Below are positions 48,154 to 59,488 of a DNA stretch of 64,000 nucleotides, in pieces. The notes beneath the pieces are model-generated. The model was not told where the DNA came from. It made no database searches and saw only the letters and a program-made list of their open reading frames with translations. Source of the stretch: Neurospora intermedia. Taxonomy: Eukaryota > Ascomycota > Sordariomycetes > Sordariales > Sordariaceae. Positions within the stretch are counted from its first letter, which is position 1. Each line of letters opens with the position of its first letter. The position numbers and the translations under genes are program-made. The DNA lies in assembly GCA_037102815.1 (NCBI GenBank), contig BTPP01000005.1, forward strand, positions 310,001 to 374,000, read 5' to 3'.

Positions 48154-48496
48154 GGTACCTAACCTGCCCTGTAGGTAGCCAGGTACCTACCCACATACAT
48201 CGATCCATTCTAGCCCTGCCTTGCCTTTCCTTGCCTTTCCTTGTCTTGCCTGTCCTTGTCTTATTTTGTCTTGTCTTGTCTACTACTCTCATCCCCCCCC
48301 CCCTGTCTCGCCTACATCATTACCTAGAGGTATTGAAGTGACACGGCATATACGACGAAACTACCTACCTACCTACCTACCTGCCTACTTACCCAAGTTC
48401 CTTGTCTGTGACTTACTACTACCTATCATATTTATCATCAACACCAACCTATGGTAGTGAGTGGACAACTGACTTACCTCTAGTTATGTCTTTTTG

Positions 48497-48501
<5 letters not shown>

Positions 48502-48532
<31 letters not shown>

Positions 48533-48565
48533 GGTTGGGGGGCGGGGGAATAACTGGACATGGCT

Positions 48566-48616
<51 letters not shown>
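48502..48616. repeat. Poly-T (30) and (TTG)n microsatellites
   Basis: A run of 30 T at 48502-48531 is followed, after a G-rich spacer, by about 16 units of TTG at 48567-48616. Translated, the second run gives poly-Leu or poly-Cys, which is an artefact of the repeat. Confidence 0.92.
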
Positions 48617-50124
48617 CACCTAGGCACTTACCAGCTGCCAGGCCGCCGACGCCGTCTGACCTCGTTGAAGAAACAGAAAACAAAACAAAAAGAAGAAGAA
48701 AAAGGCTGGTTGCATAGTAGGAACGGGTAGATGCTCATCATGCCTGTATTTGATGCATTGTTCTTTCTTTCTTTCGTTCACTCAGGGCGTTCAGTCAGTT
48801 CGCACAGCGTCCAGTGATGATCACATGCCAAAGTTTCGTTCCGTTTATCGTTCCTTACACTCTTTTCGTCATTCATCCACTACCCACCCTAGAAAACCTC
48901 AGCTGTGGACTTGCATGTGTATATGCCTCTGATAGGTAGAATAGATGTGTGCAAGATAGATTGTGGCCAACCCGATGAATAAATATTTTGAAAAAATGAT
49001 GTGATATGATATCCGGTATCTGGTATTTGGTATTTGGTATCTTATAAGGCAGACTGGCTTGTGGCCCTGCCACATTTTCTCTGCTGCTGCTCTTTCCGCT
49101 AATTGCTCTCTTTTTGTCCAAATTGCCCTTATCCAAAAATAATACCCAGGTATTGTATATCTACCGCCGGCTCAAATCCATAAACCCCAAGAAAGACGAA
49201 AGAAAAAAAAGGACCTGGGAAATCGCTGTGTGCAGAAACCAGGTTTTGTTGACAACACATCAACAACAAGTGACAAAATGAACACAAGGGGGTAATCGCA
49301 TCGTAGAAAAACCATGTAAAGCCAAATGTCTGTGGCGTGGAACATGCAAGACAGCCTACCCAAAAAACAAAAAGCCCCCCAAAGAAAAACACACACGAGA
49401 CCTAACGGTCCCTTATCCGAAACACCACTTGCGGAACGCCGCCGCTACCCGCTAACCGTTCGCCGTCGGGCTGAATCGCCTGTACTACCCAAACAACCTG
49501 TACACGCAATGCCTCTTGACGCTTATGCTTGCTTGCTTGTGTCGTGTCGTACCGAAAGCTGAAACCATGATGTAAGAACGCTGAAGTAAAAAAACACAAT
49601 AGTCTAGGTGGCAAGAAACCAAGAAGAATTTCCAAAAGATGGGTGCTAACGCCGGACCCTAGTGACACACAAAGGACGAGACGGGGCATGGTGGATTGCC
49701 CTGGTCGTCATGATGTCAATTCGCGGCATGTCGGGTGAGAGCTTCTGGCTGAAGGCCTTGTTTCGGCCGACGAGAGCTGTGCTGCTCAAAGCCCCATGGA
49801 CGTTCTGAGTTCGAAGTCGTGCGACAGTTGATCCATGTGTGCGATGATCAGGGTCTGAGTCAAGGTTCGAGAATCCCGAGGGAAGCGAGACACCTGCGGA
49901 ACCATTGCGGAACGTATCCACCACGCCTCTGTGCCCTACCGGAGGACCAAGAAAAAACAAAGTGGAATTGGGAAACATAAAGCCGGCATAGGAAGCAGAA
50001 GAATCGAAGGCGTAGATCGGCATAAGAAAACGCTGTCATGAAGAGTCGATGAAAATAGATTTCATGTGAAAAAGCCGGACGTCGAAGAAAAGACTCCGGA
50101 TAGACGACCATGAGCAAGCCGGCG

Positions 50125-52566
50125 TCACTGCGCGCCAGCCGTAAACATCAGATCGAAGGACATGTCCGGCACATCGTTCTGCGAGGCTTGCATGGCCGGT
50201 GCCATGAGAAATTGGTGTTCCGCTGATAAGCCGACTTGGGTAATCGTGGTAGTCGACGAGACAGGGGATGTGTAATTGTGATTGTCGATGCTCGTCATGG
50301 CGGGTGGCATGGCATGCTGTTGTTGCGGGGCATCTGGAGCCGTGCCAAAATCGAATCCCGAAGCGATGGGCATGGACTGGATTGGCTGATGCACATAAAG
50401 GCCAGCGTCCATGAGGAGACCTGAACTTGGTAGGCCCAGTTCTCCGGTCACGTTGGGGAAAGCTGTGGCATTCAACGCGTCGAAATCCTGGAAGCTTCCC
50501 CCTACGCCGGCAAAGGCAGCCACATCAAAGACACCTGTCCTGGGCGCGAGCCCGAACCCGGCCTGAACGTATTGAGCGTCAAAGAGTCCATTTTCCGTGT
50601 CTTCAGGGTCAACACCGCCGTCGGAATCAGCACCGTCTTGGTTGAAGGCGCCCTCTTGGTCCATGGGAACCAACTTCTCCACCATCCAGTGTTTGAGCTC
50701 AGACATAGGAGGCCAGTCGCCGCCACCTTTTCCACCACGCTTCTCCTCTTCAGCTTTACTGGCCTGGCCAGCGCCACTCTTGGCACCTTTGGAGTTGGCA
50801 CCCTTGCGAGACTGCTTGACCTTGAAGTGTGTTCGGCGCAAATGAGCAGCAGCGTTGTAGTACGCTCCGTATTGCTTTCCCTGCGAGCATTGCTTGCAAT
50901 CCGCAAGAGGCTTGACGGCCTTTTCCGAATGGGGAATACCGTCGAGAGCTGGATCACGGCAGACCCACTTCTTGACCAACATGTTATGTTTCGCTTCGGT
51001 GTGTCGACGCAACTCGTGCTCGCCCCTGAAGCCTTCTGGGTTCTCGTTGCACTGAAGGCACTTGACCTTGGGGTGCTTGGGTCGCTCGTACTTGGTCTTG
51101 GTGATGACGGCCTTTCCGTCCTTGCCAGCCACACCAGCAGGTTCGGAAGATTCCATTTTGGTAGCATCTGTGGCAGGCTTGGGCTGAAGATGTCGGGACT
51201 TGGAGGCGTTGACGTTTTGACGGACGAGAGCCTCCTTGGCACGATGTTTTAACGACTGGGACTGATTTGACTTGTCGCTATCCTTGGATTCCGATCTCTC
51301 CATGGACAGGTGCTGATCCAGTTCTTGCTCGATGTCGTCTTCAGCCGGAGATTCAGAGGTTGATTGCAGTACCAAGTTCCCCATCTGGTATTGGCTGCTC
51401 AAGGTAAGTGTGTTCGCCGGTGCCGACGCAGAGTAAAGATGGCTATTGAACGAGACTGGAAGCCCATTGGCGTCGGCCTCCAGGAAATCCGAATCGGACG
51501 CTGACCGTTTTCCCAGCAGCGAGGTCGTGAAGGGCTGCGGTTGACTATAGCTTTCCCGGCGGTTTCGTGGACTCGGTTGCTGAGATTCTATGCGAACCAT
51601 TTCGGCAAAGTGATTGGGCATATTGTCGTTTAGATTGCTGTTGGACCTTGTCATGGGGACGGTTTCGAGAGTAGGTGCCGATGTCAAGGAGCCGCACACT
51701 GACGGATTCCCAGAGTCGCCAGGGTATTGGAAGTGGCCGATATGGCTGGCTGTAGGAATACCGATGGGCTGCGTATGTAGAGGCGATGTCATGGCCATTT
51801 CCTCCTGATCCCACATGGAGATAAAATCAGCTGGATTCATCTCCATGCCAGTCTCTGCTAATGACCCCATCGGCAACGGCCGTTGAGGAAGCTGGGCATG
51901 GAAGCTGGGATTCCCGTAAAGAAAGGCAGTAGCCGTAGGCCGCTGCAACTGGTTGAGGTTGAAGGCGGTTTCCAGTATCGTGGAACTGGGGTGGGTAGCT
52001 GGCAGGCTGTTCCGCGCAGGCCGGGGGTACGGCGGGGTAACCGGGCCGGATCCAGCAAATGGGTTGTGCGGCCTGTATGCGGGCTGGGCCGATGCGCTTG
52101 AACGGGACCTCGCCATTCTCACTGTGGTGGCAGCAGTGGCCGGCGTGGTGGGATGAGTGGTCTTTGAGCGCTTCATGGGGCGACTTTGCTCCTATACAAA
52201 CAATGAGTGGAACTGAGCGTTTGATCACAGCCAGCGAGCAGGTTTCCTTACCAAGGGCGGTTGCGGTGCATGGTTGCCGTTGAGGCTCAAAGTCGGGACC
52301 ATGCCGACACCTCCCACACTGCGGGGTATTGTGTTGCTTCGTGAGCGTACATTGCTGGCTGCTGGTGAACCCGAGGAAGAGACTCGATAATTCCCCGGTA
52401 CAGTGTCGAAATCTGAGAAGGATGGCGTGGGAACTGAAGATCGAGCTTTGAGCTGATTCTCAATGGCGCGAGCCTGGATCTCAGCAGCGCGAGCTTGCTC
52501 TTGACTCTGGTGTAATAGGGCCTCTAACTGATGGGTCTCGAGGCCGTCAAGGGTCGGTTGGCTCAT
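50125..52566 (-). CDS. C2H2-type zinc-finger transcription regulator, 2 exons
   Basis: Exon 1 (52566-52252) and exon 2 (52191-50125) join in phase 0 across a 60 nt intron to 793 residues. The start [18 protein letters not shown] leads into a short coiled-coil-like helix. A long Ser/Pro/Gln-rich, probably disordered region follows. Two Cys/His clusters stand near residues 479-506 ([20 protein letters not shown], then H-x4-H) and 533-560 (DCKQC, then AAHLRRTHF), with [10 protein letters not shown] between. This arrangement occurs in a fungus-specific group of C2H2 regulators. Basic stretches around the fingers ([17 protein letters not shown]) suit nuclear targeting and DNA binding. The C-terminal third is acidic and aromatic (FDFGTAP, MSFDLMF), like an activation region. 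Targets are unknown; no symbol is assigned. Confidence 0.87.
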
Positions 52567-54046
52567 GATGAGCTGGGTAGGGCTGCGGCGGTACTAGACG
52601 TAGTCGTCCAGTACGGCAAGCACAGGTGTCGAGAAGGGACGATCTGGAGTGGTTTCCCGGGAGCACAGATAGCCTCAATCGATCTTGGCAGAGACGATCG
52701 TGAGTGTAAAGTTTGCTTGGTCGGATGGAGTTGAATAGACTTGGTGTCCGATGAGGCGGGTGAAGCTGTGCTGCTAAGGCGTGCTAGGGCGCGTGATGGA
52801 TAGGAAGATCTCTCTTGTTGAGGTGACGGTCGAACAAATTAGAGAATTGGCAAAGTGGGTGGTGTTTCAGAGGGGAAAAGGACTGGCACACAGACGGCGA
52901 GCAACGATATTTATCCAGTCAGTCCCACGAGGCTTGTTGATGTGCACGCCGTTGTACGGCTCGAGGATTGGAGGAGGTGGGCTTTTTGGGGACCAGGACA
53001 AGGTATGTAGCCAGATGCATGTTACCACCTTGCATGTACCGTTGTACCTTGCTACGTACATACATTGCAGTGTAGTGTAGTTAGTGTAGTGTACTTGGTG
53101 TATATTATTTTAGGCCTCGTCGATATGCGGGTGCCAGTCCTTGTTCCAGTCTCAGATGGGCAGAGCGCCAAGAGGGTGGGATGAGATACTTTGCTTTTCT
53201 TGGGGGGGAAGAAGAATACCTACCCTACACTAGGTACGTAGTACCCACACCGACGCCTGCTCTCTCTGCGCTAAGTGGTGACGATTTGGCCCGAGGATCA
53301 ACGGTATCCTGGGACAGGGGGGGTTTCTGTCTCTAAACGTTTTGTGGAAGATTGGCGCAATGATACTGCTTGCCTGCCCGCGTGTGTAGTGTACTACACT
53401 AGACTAGTACTGCATGCTTGGTATGTCCGCAAGCTGCAAGTTCGCACGAGGACCGACGGGACTGACATGACACCGTCTTCCGGGACGCTAGAGTAGTAGC
53501 GATATCAATCGGCCGCGGTCTGCCTGAGCGTGTCGAATTTGAGGTTGCCTGGCAGCGGGGAAGACTTTCTTTCTTTTTTTGCAGTGACCATGACGAATCT
53601 GAGCCGGCTGCTGTGATACGCTGTCAATGTATGTACGCTAAAGAGGTGGTCAGAGAGAGAGAGGGAGAGAAAGAGATCTTGTCCCCGATTTGCGGATATG
53701 TTTGGTGGTGAGTGGGATTGGTAGGCATGGAGACATGGAGGCATGGTGGGCCGGCTGGCTGGCTGCTGGCTGGCTTGGGCAGTCCCTTGAAAATGACCCA
53801 ACGTGATCTGCCAACGAGTCTCAACGTCTATACGGCAGCCGAACAACAGCCGAATGCAAGCAGGCATCGTCAGGACGGTTGACGGCCGCAAAAGGTGCAA
53901 ATACTTGGCGGTGTTGCATGTGCCCTGCCGCAGCGAACAAAACCCTGGTGTAGCACTTGCAGCAACAGCAGCAGCACCCCAGGTTCGGGGCCAGCAGGGG
54001 GTCATTGGCGGCGGATACTGTAATGACTCTATCGTCATACTTGGTC

Positions 54047-54103
54047 TAGTGTAGTGTAGTGTAGTGTAGTGTAGTGTAGTGTAGTGTAGTGTAGTGTAGT
54101 GTA
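54047..54103. repeat. (TAGTG)n pentanucleotide repeat, about 11 units
   Basis: A perfect tandem TAGTG array. Shorter runs of the same unit lie at about 47718-47735 and 53068-53092. Confidence 0.92.
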
Positions 54104-54883
54104 TCGACTGGAAGCATGCCGTGGTGGTTTAGCCTCGCTCCATATCGGTCGGTTGCCAGATGTCGACATGCCCATCGAGGGAGTTCGGATTTGCTGCCGT
54201 AGCCTCCTGGCACTACCATACCTAGGTAGGCAGCGCAAATGATTGCTAACCTTGGGTCGTTGGCGCAAGATGCATTCTGAGATTAGCAGCAAAAGGGCAC
54301 ACAGTCAGTCGAACGGGATTACATGTGCCGGTTGGTGAGTTTAGAAGATCAGCGGCTCCATTCGTTGGGTGGAATACCAATCCGGAATGATTGTAGTGTA
54401 TGGTACTAAGGTGTAGATGCCCCACGTCCAAGTAGGGAGTCGTCGCGGAGAGCCGTGGGAGGAATACTGTACCTACCTATCCCAATCCATCCAACTACAC
54501 TAGTCCAAGGGGAAAAGTAAGACAGACATCAAGGCGAGAGTATACTCGAGATTGTACGGGTGCATGATTCGACAATTCCCGAGCCATTGTAGACTCTACA
54601 CGAGGAGCCGAGCCTCGAGACGGGAGTAGCTGCAGTAGCCTAGTTTGATGCCGGTTTGGTGCTTTCAGTTGGATGCTTGATGATGGATGGAGTGGTGGGT
54701 GGGTGGCCTTGTACCTAACGGCCCAGTCAGGTTGGCCATAATTTGTGTTTGGCCATGGATATTCTCCAGCATCGGATACCACCATCATCACCATCACCAT
54801 TGGGCCACGCCAGGCATAAAGGGCTTGGTCGTTGCTTTTTGCTTGGTATGCATACCTGCCTCTATGGTTTGGTGTGGTTGTGT

Positions 54884-54886
<3 letters not shown>

Positions 54887-54920
<34 letters not shown>
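54887..54920. repeat. (TG)17 dinucleotide repeat
   Basis: An uninterrupted TG run of 34 bases, which can adopt left-handed or slipped structures. It is a typical microsatellite. Confidence 0.93.
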
Positions 54921-54921
<1 letters not shown>

Positions 54922-57900
54922 TAATGCGTCGGTGTGACACTGACAAAGCATCTGGAAGACTGGAAAAAGAAAGAGAAAAAGAGTTGTTGTTTTCCACAGC
55001 ACCAGGGCAGTGTTGTGTGAGTGTAGGTACCTTGATAGAGGTTGGTAGTACCTACCAGTCCTACCTAGGCTGTGCTGGAAGGGTACCTGGTAGGAAAGTA
55101 ACAAAAGCCAGCTGGAGGTTGTCATTGGCTCTGGCCCCGTGTCAACCCAACCCAATCATGACGGGCAATGTGCTGCGCTGGCTAGCGTCGTCGTCGTTGC
55201 GGAAGATGGAATGGAACTTTGTGAAGATGGACGGCGTCGTAAGCGTGAAGACGGGGACGGCAACAAGGCAATGCGATGCGTCGTCGGTCGGCTTGGAGCG
55301 CTGCGCTGCGGGCAGTGAGGTGGTCACTCTACCAATTACCACCCATGCTGAGCCGCTTCCTCCTCCTTCAGTTAAGTTGCATGCATTGACGGGCACTGCA
55401 ATTGAGTGCAGTGTGTGCAGGTGGAAAAGTCCGGGGAGAGAGACAGTGTGGGTGGGTGCAGTGCGTGGTGTGGTGGCTTGCTGCCAGTTCCTTCCGTCGG
55501 GTCTCATCGCCTGGCGGGCAGTTGTAAATGAGGGAGAAAGAGGGTGTTGTACAGCTGGCGGTTCATTCCATGCTGCTGAGGTGCGTGTGGGGGAAACTCC
55601 ATGAAAGAGAGGAGAACTGAAACCTCGAGATGGTGACTGACTCCTTCCAGGTCCCCGGCCCTCCGTCCATACAATCCATGGATGTTGTAATCTCACTCAC
55701 TCTCCCAGTCCCAGAGGCTCCTGCATCTTCTTCTGTCTTGATTTCATGCTGGCTCAACACTGCACCTTCCCTCTTTCCGAGGTGTCGCATCAGATGATCC
55801 CATCGTGACTCTAGTACTGGGCTGTAGTTCCTTCCCCAACTTTGGTGTTGCACAGGGCCACAGGCACCCAGACAATGGAAAGTGGTCTGTGCTCCAGAGA
55901 TAAGCCGCTGCCACCTCATCAGATTCAAGCTGTGATGGAGGGGCACAGGGCAGCTGAGACGGAAGGGTCCGTGTTCCGCTCACTGCACTGCAATCACCGG
56001 GCGTCCATCAGCGTCAGAGGGGGGGAGCAAGCCGTCACCAACTGTCCGCCAGGTGTGTGTGTGACCCTGACTGCCCTGGACAAGCCAAATGAGGGGAAAT
56101 TGTTAGTGTACCTAATCAACTTTTTTTACCTTTCGGCGTCGTCGCCGGCCGACACTTGACCTCTTTCATCCTCACCTTGCCTTTTCCAGCCGACCCAGCT
56201 CACCGCACCTGGCTTCTAATGGAAATCCTCTAATCTCGTCAGCATGTCCCACGCCCGCCATGGCTTTTTCCTTCCCAATCGCGTCGAGAATGCCATGGCT
56301 ATTTTCAGTTTGGCATCCGTCCCGTCTCCTTTCAGATCTCTCTGCTCTAGACCGACAGTCAATAAACCAGGGACTGTTGACCGGCTCGTGCCATGGCTGC
56401 TTCCCCGAGTAGGGGACTATCCGGAAAGTCCAGGGAGCTGTCTGGGGTATTCAGTTGTTGTCCGGGGACAATAGGGAGCACAAGTTTTGTATCTCCGGCT
56501 CTCCATGTGCGGACATTCGGTCAACACCAAAAAGGACGCTTTGAGACCCTGGCAATATGATGACCAAGAAAGTTCAATCACGGCTCCAAATTCCTGGATC
56601 GGTTTGGATCTCTGGATCTTCCCTCAATTCCCTGCCTGCCGGCTTAAAGTTTATAAGGTTGCATTGTCAAGGAGCCTGCCCTGGACTAGACGACACCACC
56701 GGAACGGTCACGCCCATCCACTTTGCCAGTTGTCAGACCTCCTCTACCACCTGCATAGTGTACAGCTTCACCTTGGATGAGGGGGCATTGGTTGTTCGGC
56801 ATGGAAGCATCAATATCAACATCACTCTAGTTGGCAATGATGCATTCGGTCACAAGAAGAGGGCGCTGGAAAAGGTGTAAGCCTCCGGGAAACCGCCTCC
56901 CTCGCTCCCTCCGCAGTACATCGGTTTCAATCTGTTGCTGCTGCTGCTGCAAGACCAACAAGGCCACGACGGTTGGTCAACTGCCTCTTGTGGTCATCAA
57001 CTATTTGCTGGTCAACCACAACATCAAGAAGAGAGCATCTCAGCATCACGAGAGTGAGTGAGCAGTGGTGTGGTGTGTCATTGCTGATTACACTGTACAA
57101 GGGTGTTTGGCTCCCCTGGCTGCCTTGGTGCCAGCGAATCCCACTGGGCTTGGAGCCCCATCACACTGCGCTTGATTGGGCCTGAATCCGCCCAAAAGTG
57201 AGGCGGACCCCTTCCACTGGACGACATCATCTTGCCAGCACCGTCATTTCCCAGACGGCGTGGGTCTTGAGTCTCGCTGAGGATTGATTGATTGATTGAT
57301 TGATGGTCACCTATCCTATCTCTCTCTACACTACTATCTCACATGTTGTTTCAAGCAATGTTCCTGTCAATCTTGCAACGCCCTTACAGCTGTCATCATC
57401 TCCTTTTTGGACATATTCTCGGGTAATTCAAGATGCCTGGTTTTCTGCTGACAAAGAAATCCCTATCTTCGACACAACCTTGACAAGTCAATATCCACGC
57501 ACGCACACAGCTCCTCGGTCTTGTTGTCTCTTGTTTATTTTGGTTCCGCCGCGGTATCCTCGGAAAGACCTAGGAAAGCTTGGGCTTCAAGCTGCCCACC
57601 CTCTCACCCCGTATTTGATATTGTACCTACTTCTGATGTCGACGTTCAACGACAATGAACGACGATTTACACGTCAAGTGGCCTGTGCGTCATTCAGTAA
57701 TGAATCAGACCAGTCTAGTTCCGTCCGCTGTCGTCACCTCCCCTGCAGGACACATCTCGAGACAGACTGCCATCCGATGGCCATGCTCGCATTCGGATAG
57801 CCTCAATCTCAACCCACGTCTTCCCCAGGCAGGCATGTTATGCTGTGCTTCTGTCATCTGCCCGGCATGACACTACCCCCTGATTACTTGCATCAAATGG

Positions 57901-59355
57901 TCCAGCTTCCCCGTTGACCATGTCTGGACCCTAGAATAGGCGCCAGGCACGCCAGTGGTGCTGGTCAGAATCTCAGATGCCAGATGGCCTCCTCCACTGC
58001 TCTGCCTTGGCTCCTACCTTCTCGAACCACTTTCGCCTCTTTCCCCTTGTTTTGGGCTCTGTCGAGCTGCAAGAAGTAGTCTAAGAGAAACTGGGGAGGG
58101 AGGGCCATTGGAGCCGATTGATGGAACATTCTTCGGAGACTTCCACGACTCCGAATGTTGAGTCGAATTGGACTGTTTGGACAATGGCTGTGTTCAGACT
58201 TCGCAAGCTTTGCCTCCGTCATGGGGATCATACGAGGTGTCGAGGCTATGAGGTTGGTGTTGTATATGGACAAAGATGCCTCGTTCAGGACAGAGGAAGC
58301 ATACGTCTATGCACCAAAATGTTCATGAAGGATGCGAATTGTCTTGACCCATTGGCAGGATATCGACACTCTGTCACCACGTCTCTCTCGCTTTTCCCAT
58401 GCTGTCATTCCGGTTCTTTCAGGAAATGCTGTGTCTGTCTATTCTCGCAAGAGGCACTCCCCCTTTCCCTAGGCAAACGAAGCAGACAAACAGCGGATGT
58501 CGTCCAAAAAGACCAAGAATACTCCGGTCCCTCGGATTCCGGGCTCCACTGCAACTCCCAGGCTCCACCCGACGGCGAGGGGTTCGGGGACTAATCAGAG
58601 CAGAATGGGACCCATCAGGCCCCGTGAATCCCGGACCCGTTCGTTACACTCTCTTCCGGCACAACTTTTCAGCGTGGTACCGCCACTTTAAGCAACCATG
58701 TTATTTTGTACGGAAATTCAAATTATCGCCGCTTTGCACTTCAACACGCTAACCTTTGGAATGCTGGTAGAGGCGTTATAGATCCGACTTCGCCTGTGCT
58801 TGCTTTCCGTGCTAACGTTGCCGGCTTACCGCTATGACCAATCTCATCAACCCGGCCCCGCAGCGTAGACCGACCCCGTCCCGTCTTGGTCCCGTCTTGG
58901 CATATGGGGACCATACGGAGGGATCTCCGTGGTGACACCCGCGCGACCGGGGGACCAGGGGGGGAAGGGGGGGAGTGAGTGAGAGAGCTGAAAAGCGAAA
59001 CGAAACACATCAACCACCCCTCCCCACATGCTAATCAAAGGAGTCAAATTAACTACAGTGTACAATACACTTACACTTCCTGGATGTCTAAGCTAAAGAT
59101 GGAGCAAAAACTCCTGAACTCGACATTTCCCCGGAGACTTTTTGAGACGCTTGGCGGTTGGCGGTTGGCGGTTGGTTTCCAAACTTAGCAATTGCGCCCA
59201 GAGATCCCGTCACTCGCTCGCGCTTCTCATGGTCACACACACACACACACAACACAACACACCTCGAACGTGCCCCGGAACCCCGGAACCCCGGAATCCT
59301 ACCTTCTACACACACTACACTACACCTTATTGTCCATTTATCCTGGTCCGTCCAA

Positions 59356-59488
59356 GTGAGTGGTCACCTTCCTTTACCAGCAGCAGCAGCCGAATAAACC
59401 ACCAAAATGGCTTCTTCCTTCGCCGAGTGGTTGGGTTTTCTAAACGCACTAGACGTAGTGTAGAGAGGTAAGTACTAACATTTCATAG
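59356..59488 (+). other. Candidate intron of an unannotated transcript
   Basis: A donor CAA/GTGAGT at 59356, a perfect TACTAAC branch site at 59473-59479 and an acceptor CATAG at 59487-59488 define a 133 nt intron of typical Neurospora size. No long coding frame is joined by it; a 17-codon frame (MASSFAEWLGFLNALDVV) lies inside. It may belong to a non-coding RNA or to the leader of a downstream gene. Confidence 0.3.

Larger units (their letters stand above)
46778..50124. other. Spacer rich in microsatellites
   Basis: It holds (CT)n plus poly-T near 47408-47476, several CCTA/CCTACCTACCTA runs (about 47587-47604, 48074-48096, 48361-48390), a GATA run (48126-48153), a poly-T of 30 (48502-48531) and a TTG run (48567-48616). 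The right end (49400-50124) is the 3' flank of the zinc-finger gene on the minus strand. No gene is evident. Confidence 0.5.

Noticed and set aside
48402-48717. Plus-strand frames with poly-Leu, poly-Phe and poly-Cys
   Set aside because: They come from translating the T30 and TTG microsatellites.
54687-55604. 305-codon plus-strand open frame
   Set aside because: It runs through a TG repeat, giving poly-Val/Cys, has no motif and overlaps a similarly long minus-strand frame. It lies in a spacer with no splice or start support.
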